NCBI GenBank assembly: GCA_036172665.1
Contig: CM069877.1
Coordinates: 11,738,501-11,802,500, forward strand
Reading direction: 5' to 3'
Origin: Prosopocoilus inquinatus
Lineage: Eukaryota; Arthropoda; Insecta; Coleoptera; Lucanidae
DNA: 64,000 bases
The translations under genes were made by a program, and so were the position numbers. The notes beneath the pieces were generated by a model. It saw only the letters and a list, made by a program, of their open reading frames with translations, was not told where the DNA came from and searched no databases. Shown here piece after piece: positions 1-10,051 of this stretch (position 1 is its first letter; each line of letters opens with the position of its first letter).

Positions 1-340
1 TATAAATTTTATTTTTAGTATTTCGTTGGTCGAGTTTACTTGGGTTGGTTTAGTTAAATTTTTTTCTTCCTCGTGTGTTTGTTGTTTTTTTTTTTTTTAG
101 GTTGAGTTGGTTTGACCTTGCTTGTGTTACACTGCTTTCCTTTTGGGAGAAGGTACAAGGCTCAGGAGTCAAAGGAATAATCATTTGCCTTCTTTATTCA
201 GTTTATTTTATTTTTATTTTTTTAGTAAAAGTCCAACAGACCTCAAGGTTAACCCAAACCAACTAAAGTCAACCACACTTTGTCCAACTCAAAACAATCA
301 AAAAATAATTTAAATTTAAAACTTTTGAAAGAAGACTTAG

Positions 341-468
341 GCTCTGTCTTACCACGTCTTGATAAACTTAACTGCCGGTTAGTACTTTTGGAAACTATTG
401 TGTCGATAATCGTTTTCCACGACTTTAACCCAACAGATAAATTTAACGGGAGGTGATAAAATTGGGGC
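341..468. mobile_element. MITE copy inside the satellite (13160 family)
   Basis: Carries CTTGATAAACTTAACTGCCG near the left end and CAGATAAATTTAACGGGAGG near the right. Both match the inverted arms of the intact element at 13160-13284. Diverged. Confidence 0.65.
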
Positions 469-652
469 TAAGGAGTGAAAGGAATTTTTGGACTTAGTAG
501 TCATTTGCGTTTTTTATTCAGTTGGTTTTATTTTTTTCCAAAAGTCTAACAGATTTCAAGATCAACCCAAACCAACTGAACTCAACCATACTTTGTCCAA
601 CCCAAAGCAATAAAAAAAATTAGAAAAATTCAAACTTTTGGAAGAAAGCTTA

Positions 653-781
653 AGCCTGATCTTACCACCGCTTGATAAACTTAACTGCCGGTTAGTATCC
701 TTGCAAACTTTTGTGTCGACAGTAGTTTTCCAGGACATTAACCGACAGATAAATTTATTAGGAAGTGGCAAGATTGGGGTT
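653..781. mobile_element. MITE copy inside the satellite (13160 family)
   Basis: Same arms as 341-468 (CTTGATAAACTTAACTGCCG ... GACAGATAAATTTATTAGGA), at the equivalent place in the next satellite unit. The insertion was therefore probably duplicated with the unit. Confidence 0.65.
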
Positions 782-1399
782 AAAGAGTCAAAGGAATTTT
801 TGGACTTAGTAGTCACTTTCATTTTTTATTCAGTTTTGGTTTTTCCAAAAGTCCAACAGATCTCAAAGTCAACCCAAACCAACTGAATCAACCACATTTT
901 ACCAATCAGAAAGCAATAAAAAAATAATAGTTTAAAAATTTTAAATTTTTGGAAGAAGAAGTAAGGCTTACAGGAGTCAAAGGAATTTTTGGACTTAGTG
1001 TTCATTTTCCTTATTTTTTCAATTTGTTTTATTTTTATTTTATCCAAAAGTTCAACAGATCTTAAGGCCAACTCATCTCAATCACACTTCGTCCAACCCA
1101 AATAATAAAAACAATAATTAAAAAAATTTTAACTTTTTGAAGAAAGAATAAGACTTAGGAGTCAAAGAAATTTTTAGACTTTGGAGTCCTTTTCCTTATT
1201 TATTCAATTTGTTTTATTTTTATTTTTTCCAAAAGATCAATAGTTGTTAAGGTCAATCCAACCCACTGAACTCAACCACAATTTGTCCAACCCAAAACAA
1301 TAAAAAAATAATAATTTAATTTTTTTATCATTTGGAAGAAGGTACAAGGCAAGGCAAGTAAAAGAAAATTTTTGGTAATCGTTTTCCTTATTTATTCAG

Positions 1400-2254
1400 T
1401 TCGTTTAATTATTATTATTTTGTTTTCAACGAATAAGAAGAGACCGTAGAGTAAATGATCAGAGAAATTGTTGAACTTTGAATTGTTTATTGGCTTTAAT
1501 TTTTTATTTTTGAGTTTGAGTAAAATTTTAAAATTTATTATTTATTAATTTATTTTTTGATTAGGCAGAATGAGGTTGACTTTAAATTGGATTGGGTTGG
1601 CATTGAGATCTGCTGAGCTTAATTCTTTTAGGCTTTCGTTTTTTTTTTATTTTTGATTTTACTATTTTTCCATTCTCTTAGGTAAGTTAAAAGTAGGTTA
1701 AAGTAACTTTAAATTTAAAGTTTACTTTTACTTTAGTTTTACATTTGTTTCCCTTTCTTAAAGTGACTTTAAATTAAAGCTTCCTTAAAATCTTATTATA
1801 AACACGGCCATTAATTAAATAGTACCAGTTTCGGAGAGCGAGAAATTACAGGAAACTATAATTGTCTAATAGTATTTTTTTTTTTGATTTCGATCGTAAT
1901 TAATAAAAGGCGAACACCTATTTAGGGGTTCTTTTAAATTATTTTAAATTGCCTCCTTCTCTTGTAAAGTTTTTTTCCCCTTCTGAATGTTCCTCGTATT
2001 ATTTAATAAAAGAAATTGATTTACCCAAATTAATTCAGCGAAAGTAAACTTTGAATTCTGAGGATGTTTGTTAAAAGTTTTATGATCTGGATGCGACGTT
2101 AAACGTCGTTAATTTATTTGCATATTTACATTAATTAAAAAAAAGGTGATCGTTTGGTTAAACAGGCGTGTCATGTCATGATGGCGACGACTCAGCAAAA
2201 ATAGCTGTTGACACTGACACCATGCTAATGCTGTTTAACTTTTTTTTTTAATTA
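1400..2254. other. AT-rich intronic sequence, no gene seen
   Basis: Mostly A/T runs. It contains one MITE copy (1692-1811) and, at 1835-1890, a solo end of the TTACAGGAAACTGTAATTGT element seen whole at 46165-46365. No open frame with coding character. Confidence 0.6.
1692..1811. mobile_element. MITE copy (family with 10348, 10938, 44869)
   Basis: Shares TTTAAATTTAAAGTT, CATTTGTTTCCCTTTCTTAA and GTGACTTTAAATTAAAGCTT with three other copies in this window. The arms are imperfect inverted repeats centred on the CATTTGTTTCCC spacer. Confidence 0.75.
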
Positions 2255-4100
2255 GATTCCGTGCAAAATTTAATTAACCGTCTCACATTCATAAATAAAT
2301 TAATCAATTACGTTAATCGATTTTGTAATGTTTTTTATAACTCGGATAACAAGTTTTGCAAAATCAAGATTGTGGGGATTAATTCGATTCCGAGCCTGCC
2401 ATCTATTAGTGGCAGTGGTAATTACACTAAACTCTTAATTCAACAGATGTGCAATAGATGACGCTTCATTTTTCTTTACTGATTTAATTAACAGTTGTCT
2501 GCAGTTTTAATTATCCGTAGAGTTTCCCAAAGTATTTTTCGGCAAACTTTTTTCTCTCAAAAGCAAACTGAACGTTCTAATTTGACGTACGAAAAACGAG
2601 GGGGGGGGGAATTCAACTCAACTTTACTCTTTTTTTCATTATTCAGATAACAACATAAGTTGAAACGTTTCTAATAAAGAATTTGCTGAATTAAATTTAT
2701 GTGTGGTTTAATTCGATTTTTCAGGCCTGCCATCTATTGATGGCGGCGGTAATTACGGCAGACGTAATTGAACGCGTGTACAACAGATGGCGCCTCAATT
2801 TTTTTTTACTAATTCTGCAGTTACCTGTAGTTTTGTTATCCGCAGAGTTTCTCAAAGTATTTTTCCGTAAACTGAACGTTATAATTTGATGTAGGAGAAA
2901 CTAAGGACGAAATTCAACTCAATTTTACTTATTTTTTCATTGCCCAGACAACAACAACAACACAAGTTTCGACTATCCTAATAAAAATTTTGCAAAATCA
3001 AATGCGTCTGGATTAATTCGATTTTTCTGGCCTGCCATCTATTGGTGGTGGCGGTAATTACGGCAGACGTAATTGAACGAATGTAAAACAGATGGCTCTT
3101 CATTTTCTTTACGGATTCAACAGTTGCGTGTAGTTTTATTATCCGCAGAGTTTCCCAAAGTATTTTTCGGTAAACTTTTCTCTCTCAAATGTAAACAGAA
3201 CGTTCTAATTTGACTTAGAAAAAACGAAGGGCGAAATTCAACTCAATTTTACTTCTTTTTCATTGCTCAGACAACAACAACAACAACACAAGTGTCGACT
3301 ATCCTAATAAAAATTTTCCAAAATCAAATTCCTGTGGATTAATTCGATTTTTCGGGCCTGCCATCTATTGGTGGTGGCGGTTATTACGGCAAACGTAATT
3401 GAACAGATGTGCAACAGATGGCTCTTCATTTTCTTTCCGGACTCAACAGTTGCCTACAGTTTTAATTATCCGCAGAGTTTCCCAAAGTATTTTCGACAAT
3501 TTTTTTCTCTTGAAATATAAACAGAACGTTCTGATTTGACGTAAAAAAAAACGAAGAGCGAAATCCAACTAAATTTTACTTTTTTTTTTCATTGCTGAGA
3601 CAACAACAACAACACAAGCTTCGACTATCCTAATAAAAATTTTGCAAAATCAAATTCGTGTGGATTAATTCGATTTTTCGGGCCTGCCATCTATTGGTGG
3701 TGGCGGTAATTACGGCAGACGTAATTGAACGGGTGTACAACAGATGGCGCCTCATTTTCTTTACGGATTCATCATTTGCCTGTAATTTTATTATCCCTAG
3801 AATTTTCCAAAGTATTTTTTGACAAAATTTTTTCTCTCAAACATCAACAGAACGTTCTAATTTGTAGTAAATACTAAATTCAATTAAATTTTACTTTTTT
3901 TTTGATTACTCAGATAACAAACCAGCACAAGTTGCGACTTTCCTAATAAAAATTTTACAAGTTCAAATTTGTGCAGATTGATTCGATTTTTTAGGCCTGC
4001 CATCTATTGGTGGCAGCAGTAATCACGGTGCACGTAATTCCACGGGTATGCAACAGATGGCTCTTCATGTTTTTTTTTACCTTTTCAACTGTTGCCCGAA
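2255..4100. repeat. Tandem array of about 330-bp units with GCCATCTATTG / CAACAGATGGCGC
   Basis: Six units have a conserved head of about 85 bp: GCCTGCCATCTATTGGTGG, GCGGTAATTACGGCAGACGT, then CAACAGATGGCGCCTCATTT. Heads lie near 2393, 2727, 3031, 3355, 3684 and 3994. The remainder (CCGCAGAGTTTCCCAAAGTA, ACAACAACAACACAAG, CCTAATAAAAATTTTGCAAA) is also shared. The head is an imperfect inverted repeat with ATAGATGGC and its complement at the two ends. AGATGGCGC occurs exactly at 2785 and 3742; other units have AGATGGCTC. Confidence 0.88.
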
Positions 4101-4827
4101 GTTTTATTATTTTTATTTATTTTATTAATAAAAAATCAGTTTTTCTTTTTCTTCTGGATTCAACAAATATGAATTTATGAATTTTCAATTTCGATTGTTT
4201 ATTTTGTAGAGCGTTTTCAATTAACTGCTCTAGCACACTCTCATAGTATTCCTGTCTTCTTTTAAACTCGTACAATGAGGATGTAAAGGATGGAGATATT
4301 CACAGAGTGTTTCGGAGCAATGGACTGAAAACTTCATTGGTTTTGAGCTTGTAACTGTAACTGTAGGTCCGCCATCTATTGATGGCAAACGGTAATAAAT
4401 ACGTTAGGTCAAAAAGCGATCGTAGGATGTCGCTGTTTTAACTGTTATGTTAATTGATACGTTACGTACGGCCAGTAGAAAAGGGCATTAAAAACGTTTT
4501 TGTAAGAAATGGAAAGCGTGGGTCAAGTGGCGCCCTTAAATTCAAAACTAGAATCAAAATTACTGTGATTTAAAAATTTTTGGTTATGATGTCTTGATTT
4601 TTAAGTTGTCAAAATAAGTGTCGCTGCCACCACCTCAACATTCCGGATTTTTTCGCCGTATACAAAAATGTCGTCGCGGAGTGTCGTAACCAGGGTAACA
4701 CTTAATTGGACAAATATTAGAGGGCGCTAGTTGACACATATCAATTCAGTTGGCCATGGTTAAACGTGATTTAAGAGATATGCAATAGACGGCACTTATG
4801 TTTCTTTTTTACTGCCTCAATTATCGT
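4101..4827. other. Intronic sequence with repeat remnants
   Basis: 4370-4395 repeats the CCGCCATCTATTGATGGC head of the preceding array. It is fused at about 4405-4440 to GTTAGGTCAAAAAGCGAT / GGATGTCGCTGTTTTA, which is part of the hammerhead-bearing 312-bp unit. The rest holds no recognisable gene. Confidence 0.55.
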
Positions 4828-4932
4828 GAAATTTTTTGTGGTTTGCTGGTTTTGTAACGCGTTAAAACAACCTGCTAGAAATTAGCAGGTTGTTTTAACG
4901 CGTTACAAAACCAGCAAACCACAAAAAATTTC
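4828..4932. repeat. Perfect inverted repeat, 49-bp arms, 7-bp loop
   Basis: The left arm 4828-4876 and right arm 4884-4932 are exact reverse complements; the spacer is AGAAATT. The arms contain GTTTGCTGGTTTTGTAACGC and TTAAAACAACCTGCT. Arms without a single mismatch imply recent origin or active conversion. Confidence 0.97.
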
Positions 4933-5985
4933 AAAGTTGGCCGCAATCGTTACTAATTGGTTGCTGTTTTAATAAAATAAAAAAAGGAACATAAATAACT
5001 GATTAATAGGTGAGCCACATTCATTTACAACTTTGCGTTTTCCGCCTATCACAAAAAAAATAGTCTATAGTTTCTTTGGAAACTGCTTAAAAAATAAAAA
5101 ATAACTTGCTGGTAGTGTGGCTTCAGAAAGAGAAAACGAGAACAGAAAATTAAAAAAAAATCAGTTTATTCTTTAATACACATATCAATTAGCGATTTTT
5201 TTTTAATTAGATCCGCCATCTGTTGGTGTCTGTTGTAGTTACATTGATTTGATAGGCGTGCAATAAATGGCGCTTTGTTTTTTTTTTTTACCCTCTCGAC
5301 AATAATTGCCCGCTCCACGCTTGCCGAACTAAAGAAACTGAAAGAAATAAATTGCTTGTGACTTTTAATCTCAAGAATCTTCATGGAATTGACAGTTAAG
5401 GCTGACGGAAGACTTTTGTCGGTGGATGAAAGGAAAATCGGCAACACGAAATTAATTTTTTTTTCTTTTTTAATTTTATTCAAATATGAATTTGCAATTG
5501 CCATTGTTTTTTTTTCTTTTTACTTTTGCAGAATGAGTTTCCACCGATTAATTAATTTATAAGTTAATTTAATTGTGAGGTCTCGCATTTATCTGTGGTT
5601 AATGGTAGTAATGAATTATTAATCGTAATTGAATACGTACGCAATAGATGGCGCTTTATTTTCTTTTGTTGCCTTAAGGCTAGGCGATACCTCTCAGTGA
5701 TATGTTTCAAAAACGAGAGATGTCTCTGAGATCGAGGACAGTTGATTTACAACCTGGGCGGAGTTTAATAGCTCTGACTACTTAGACGGTGAACGTGTCG
5801 GTATTCGGTATAGGTACCGTACCGTGCCATTAGGACATAGGGATTAACAAGGGAAAACAGAAATTAATTTATAATATCTTCCTGAATTCATCCTTCAATT
5901 TAAAACCTCTTCGTATTCTCCGTAAAATTATTTCAGATTCGATACGTGTTTCGTAAAATATTTGTAATTTTATTAGCATATATGT
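4933..5985. other. AT-rich intronic sequence with array fragments
   Basis: 5213-5275 has CCGCCATCTGTTGGTG and GCAATAAATGGCGCT, and 5604-5683 carries GGTAGTAATGAATTATTAAT plus CGCAATAGATGGCGCTTTAT. The latter block is duplicated at 9563-9644. The 112-codon minus frame at 5166-5504 is lysine/serine-rich, crosses these repeats and is not accepted as a gene. Confidence 0.55.
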
Positions 5986-6960
5986 ATATACAGGGTAACT
6001 TTAAATTCCTTGGACATGGCTTACACACAGATTCTTGACCTTAAAATACGACGATTTAACCGAACTTATCTATATCTAAAACCGCTTCGTTAAGCCGGTA
6101 GTCTTCTTCAAAAAATTTTTGAAGAGAAAGTTAATTTTTCTTATAACAATGGAACGCCTGAACCGATTTGGACGATATTTGGTAAGAGGTCTTACAATAA
6201 AATAAGTCACAATTATAGGTGGTTTTAGTTAATTGCGGTGAACTGCTAGCGTGAAAAACAGGGTTGCCACAACACATATTTTACTACAACTTTTTCGAGG
6301 TTAGAAAGTCAGCTTTAGTTAATAGATTTTTAGAAAGAAGCATTCCATAGGAATTTTTTTTGTGTCTTTGTTACTTTTGATATTTAAAATCTGATTGGCT
6401 CCAGCAATTCTTATTGAAAACAGGTGTGCTTTATTGCCTTTTACGTGCTTATTTAATTTATTTTCAAAAAGAGTTATTCATTTGTAAACTAAAAGGCATT
6501 TGTTTTTCTGTGTACGTAGAATCTGCTGACTTAAAGTCCTAAATTAAACAGTTTTGCAAAAAAGACGCTACAGGCATTTAGATTTTTCTATTTTCTAACT
6601 AAACCGTAACAGATAGCAAAGTTGGCAAAGATACATAAAAGGTTACTAATGAAAAACTCTTTCTGAAAATAAATTAGTTATACACCTAGAAGGCACTACC
6701 CGGTTTCAATAAGTAACTCTGCAGCCATTTACATTTTCTTATTTTGTGCCTAAATGGTAAAGTTATTTTCCTAACCTTAAAAGAATTATAGTAAGATATG
6801 TGTTGCCGAGAACTAAGCAGCGGATAAATTTGTCGATATTTTTAAGGCGATAATTTTTTTAAAAGGTCGTGCGGACACATCGATTTCACATAATTTTTTT
6901 GCCCCTTCCAGACACTATTTTTAATACTACAAAGTGTTTACAAAAAGCTGGGCGAGTGTT
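5986..6960. other. Dispersed-repeat sequence with a 300-bp inverted repeat
   Basis: It opens with ATACAGGGTAACTTTAAATT. The tACAGGGTG-type terminus recurs many times in the window. Imperfect inverted arms at about 6408-6485 and 6640-6713 share TTATTGAAAACAGG-like, AATTTATTTTCAAAAAGAGT and TTCATT(T/A)GTAA segments. This suggests an old foldback or MITE. No coding character. Confidence 0.5.
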
Positions 6961-7780
6961 TAGTTAATTTTTTTAATACTCCAATTAGACAAAACTGACG
7001 AATCCGAGCGTTTTCTTTTTAAATTAATCGTCTTGAAGATATCGAATTTATCTGTTCCATGTTCTGATCGTATTTTGTTTTTGTTTTTTTTTTTTATTTA
7101 CTCAATTTGAGTTTAGTTTACAATTTAATCCCTTTGATCGATCGCCATTTTTTTCCCTTTCAGGAGATTTTATTTTATTTTTTGATTATCAACTGATCGT
7201 CTTTGTTTTTTTTGTGTACTCGATTTGAATTTATTTTAAATTTTTATCCCTTCCATCGATCCCCTCTTTTATACGATTTGTTTTTACTCTTTAATTATAT
7301 TTTTTCTTCTACATTTAACGATTAATTTTTTTATATTTTTATTTTCATCCATCATTTTTTTTTGTTTTCTTGTTCTTTCTGTCGTTTGATTTTATTTAAT
7401 ACGATTTTTTATTTTTTAATTATCAATTAGATTAACTTTTGTTGTTGTTTTTTTTTCATTTGTTCAGTTTGAGAATATTTCATTTTACACTTTAATCTTT
7501 AATACCTCAGATTAAATCCTTGGTTGTCATTATTTATATCGATTTGACGACTTATTCTTAGATTTACACATTTTTATTTTCATCCACGATCGTCTTTTGT
7601 TTTACTTTAAATAGATTTGACGATATTTTATTTTTATTTTAATCATCAATTGAACATCTTTTTCTCTTTTTCTTGTACATCTTTATTTTACAGTCACCCT
7701 TTTATTTCATAGTCATATTTTTATTTCGCAATTTTACTCAATTGTTTCCACAGTTACATTTCAAATAAAAAACAGTCACT
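6961..7780. repeat. T-rich degenerate repeat with ATCGTCTTTTGTTTT motif
   Basis: Repeated pieces such as ATTATCAACTGATCGTCTTT and CACGATCGTCTTTTGTTTTA sit between long T runs. The complementary form (ACAAAAGACGATCGAAAGAT) is frequent at 57.0-58.7 kb, and a related T-rich stretch lies at 42.5-43.0 kb. No gene. Confidence 0.5.
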
Positions 7781-8005
7781 TGAAGTTATTTTACCTACTT
7801 TTTAAAACTTATTTAGTATTTTCTGCTCTTTATAATGGGGAAGAGGACAAACTTTCCCATACATCAAAAATGCCCCGCAAAAATTTCCCGCCCTGGGCCT
7901 CGCAACTATTAAGGCCGCCTCTGCCTATATTTACTAATGCATTCTTATTATAACAATTACTTTTAGAAAAATTTTGTGCAAATCGTTTTTGATTGCAGTG
8001 AGAAC

Positions 8006-8072
8006 CTCGAGCAGCCTCTGGACAGCTGTTTCAGCCCTGCTTGGGGCTTCTTCATCAGAAACGTAGCTCGAC
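8006..8072 (-). ncRNA. Hammerhead ribozyme-like motif, core intact
   Basis: On the minus strand: GTCGAGCTACGTTT, core CTGATGA (8058-8052), stem II AGCCCC / loop AAGC / AGGGCT, core GAAA (8032-8029), CAGCTG, then GTC at 8023-8021 and CAGAGGCTGCTCGAG. This is the order of a type I hammerhead, with stem I TCGAGC/GCTCGA outside an internal loop. Stem III is only the self-complementary CAGCTG, as in dimeric hammerheads. The C-U apposition next to the cleavage site may reduce activity. This is the only unit of the cluster with the full CTGANGA box. Confidence 0.7.
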
Positions 8073-8317
8073 ATTCCCACTGCAGACCAAAAACGACTTG
8101 CCCAATTTATTCGCAAATGCGATGTAAGAATGGTGAACATATAAAATAGCGACATCTTACCATCGCTTTTTGACCTAACATTGCAGTAGGATAGACAAAT
8201 TGAAGCGGGATTTGCTCCTAATGAGTCCCCCATGCAAGGCGGCCATGCTTGCTGTCAAAGCATAATGAAAGATTTTAGAAAAATTTTGTGCAAATCGTTT
8301 TTGATTGCAGTGAGAAC

Positions 8318-8384
8318 CTCGAGCAGCCTCTGGACAGCTGTTTCAGCCCTGCTTGGGGCTTCTTCAGCAGAAACGTAGCTCGAC
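8318..8384 (-). ncRNA. Hammerhead-like motif, core mutated (CTGCTGA)
   Basis: Same structure as 8006-8072, 312 bp away, but the first core box reads CTGCTGA instead of CTGATGA. The base corresponding to the invariant A of CUGANGA is replaced. Expected to be inactive. Confidence 0.6.
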
Positions 8385-8740
8385 ATTCCCACTGCAGACC
8401 AAAAACGACTTGCCCAATTTATTCGCAAATGCGATGTAAGAATGGTGAACATATAAAATAGCGACATCTTACCATCGCTTTTTGACCTAACATTGCAGTA
8501 GGATAGACAAATTGACGATTTGCACAAAATTTTTCTAAAATCTTTCATTATGCTTTGACAGCAAGCATGGCCGCCTTGCATGGGGGACTCATTAGGAGCA
8601 AATCCCGCTTCAATTTGTCTATCCTACTGCAATGTTAGGTCAAAAAGCGATGGTAAGATGTCGCTATTTTATATGTTCACCATTCTTACATCGCATTTGC
8701 GAATAAATTGGGCAAGTCGTTTTTGGTCTGCAGTGGGAAT

Positions 8741-8808
8741 GTCGAGCTACGTTTCTGCTGAAGAAGCCCCAAGCAGGGCTGAAACAGCTGTCCAGAGGCT
8801 GCTCGAGG
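8741..8808 (+). ncRNA. Hammerhead-like motif, core mutated (CTGCTGA)
   Basis: Plus-strand copy in the right half of the cluster. CTGCTGA is at 8755-8761 and GAAA at 8781-8784, with the same stem II and CAGCTGTC as the minus-strand copies. It carries the same core change as the 8318 copy, so those two share a more recent ancestor than the 8006 copy. Confidence 0.6.
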
Positions 8809-8984
8809 TTCTCACTGCAATCAAAAACGATTTGCACAAAATTTTTCTAAAATCTTTCATTATGCTTTGACAGCAAGCATGGCCGCCTTGCATGGGGGAC
8901 TCATTAGGAGCAAATCCCGCTTCAATTTGTCTATCCTACTGCAATGTTAGGTCAAAAAGCGATGGTAAGATGTCGCTATTTTAT

Positions 8985-9562
8985 ATATAACAATTACATT
9001 ACTACCTAATTAATCTTTGCTGTAATTACTCTGAGTACGGTTAAATTCAAAATTTTAAGGTGGTCTTTTGATGGAGTTTATAAAAACAGAAACTTATAAG
9101 ATAAGGGAAAAATAATTCTAATATTAGAAAAGAACGCGTGCCCAAAATTTTTTCCTCGCACGATTTCACATCTTGGAAGAAAATAGACAAAAAAAGGTTT
9201 CAGTTGCTAGTTTTTATAAGCGATTTGATCCCAGGTATCGAAATCTGCATCAGAGAAAACGATTCTAAACTGTACTCGCTTGTTTTTATTACCGAAGGCG
9301 GGGCTAACACAGCTTGTCATGAGTTTGCCGATTCCATCGCCATCTACGTTACATTAACGGATTTACCATAAGGACGTTTTCTCATATAAATGTATTGGAT
9401 TTTCGTTTTTTGAGAGTTTCTCAAAAACTCTCGCATCAAATTTATCTCAAATAAGAGAATTGCTTCTCTAGGTTGATGTGAAGTAGACCTCCTAGTTTGG
9501 TGACATTTGATTGATGCATAACGCAGAAAGACTCCGTGAAATATTTGGTATCGCGCTCCCTC
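8985..9562. other. Unassigned intronic sequence, one short open frame
   Basis: 9138-9371 is an open frame of 77 codons (ending FADSIAIYVTLTDLP) with more even base use than its surroundings. It has no motif I recognise and no clear splice sites. 9395-9440 contains a short inverted repeat (TTGAGAGTTTCTCAAAAACT). No function assigned. Confidence 0.35.
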
Positions 9563-9644
9563 AATGGTAGTAATGAATAATTAATCGTAATTGAATACGT
9601 ACGCAATAGATGGCGCTTTATTTTCTTTTATTGCCTTAAGCGCT
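9563..9644. repeat. Direct copy of 5604-5683
   Basis: GGTAGTAATGAATAATTAAT, CGTAATTGAATACGTACGCA and ATAGATGGCGCTTTATTTTC are nearly identical to 5604-5683. AGATGGCGC begins at 9608 here and 5646 there. Confidence 0.85.
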
Positions 9645-9762
9645 GCTTTTCCTGCTTGGAAAATCGGGTATTTGGGGATTGCTGAGTGAACGACGAAACC
9701 CGTCATAGGGCAGCAATCCCGAAATACCGAATTCCCCAAATCTCCAAAGCAGGAAAAGCAGC
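9642..9762. mobile_element. MITE or foldback just upstream of the PAS-A exon
   Basis: The left arm begins GCTGCTTTTCCTGCTTGG and the right arm ends CCAAAGCAGGAAAAGCAGC. The arms extend inward through TATTTGGGGATTGCTG (left) and CAGCAATCCCGAAATA (right), around a spacer of about 26 bp. It sits 78 bp before the exon at 9841. Confidence 0.8.
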
Positions 9763-9840
9763 TTTAACTATTGTTTGGTTATTTGATTTGATTTGATTTG
9801 ACCATTTAATATAATCGCATAATGTAATTTTTTTTTGCAG

Positions 9841-9998
9841 TACCAGAACCCGAACCCGAGAAAAAAAAGAAGATCGACCTAAACGCCGATGAAGCCACCT
9901 TCTTGAAATCGCTGGAAGGTTTTGTTTTGGTGCTCTCCCCCGAAGGAGATTTTGTATATTTATCCGAAAGCGTCAGTGACTACCTTGGCATAACGCAG
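9841..9998 (+). CDS. sima: sima/HIF-1alpha internal exon: start of PAS-A
   Basis: Encodes a lysine-rich linker followed by the opening strands of the PAS-A domain of the hypoxia-inducible bHLH-PAS transcription factor. HIF-1alpha pairs with ARNT/Tango and acts in the nucleus at RCGTG hypoxia elements. The protein reads PEPEPEKKKKIDLNADEA, then FLKSLEGFVLVLSPEGDF and VYLSESVSDYLGITQ, which matches the HIF-1alpha segment around its KALDGFVMVL motif. The acceptor is a T-run ending TTTGCAG and the donor is CAG|GTAAAA. The exon begins with two bases of a split codon and ends in phase 0; its 158 bp fit this. The bHLH exon should be left of the window; I found no bHLH-coding stretch in 1-9840. The following intron is only 53 bp. 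Confidence 0.95.
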
Positions 9999-10051
9999 GT
10001 AAAACATTTACCAACATTTGCTTTACTGAAATACTGATGAGCGATTTTCAG

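Larger units (their letters stand above)
1..1400. repeat. Degenerate tandem satellite, AT-rich (Gln/Asn-codon-like A/T text)
   Basis: About five diverged units share CCAAAAGTCCAACAGA, then TCAAGGTCAACCCAAACCAA and CTGAACTCAACCACACTTTG, an A/T stretch, TTTTGGAAGAAG and AGGAGTCAAAGGAATTTTTG. Units begin near 230, 540, 845, 1045 and 1230. Two units carry an inserted inverted-repeat element (341-468 and 653-781). Open frames here shift between units and have no coding character. The CAACCCAACTGAACTCAACC core recurs at 22-25, 31-34, 38-39, 41 and 44 kb. Confidence 0.8.
7966..8984. repeat. Head-to-head cluster of 312-bp units carrying a hammerhead-like motif
   Basis: GTGCAAATC recurs at 7976 and 8288 (312 bp). 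Its complement GATTTGCAC begins at 8517 and 8829 (312 bp). The left half reads on the minus strand, the right half on the plus, joined head to head at about 8516; the last plus copy is truncated near 8984. Each full unit holds AAAGCGATGGTAAGATGTCG and a 67-bp hammerhead-like motif. The frames of 96-108 codons here are translations of this repeat; 312 is divisible by 3, so they stay open. No protein is supported. Confidence 0.9.

Noticed and set aside
8580..8870. Open frames of 96-108 codons at 7.9-8.9 kb that look like a conserved protein present three times
   Set aside because: They are translations of a 312-bp tandem repeat whose length is divisible by three. The most protein-like part is the hammerhead-like structure. 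Copies lie on both strands with no start, splice or domain evidence.
9138..9371. 77-codon plus-strand frame 470 bp before the PAS-A exon
   Set aside because: Not similar to the bHLH region expected upstream of PAS-A, no donor in register with the next exon, no motif. Kept only as a remark.
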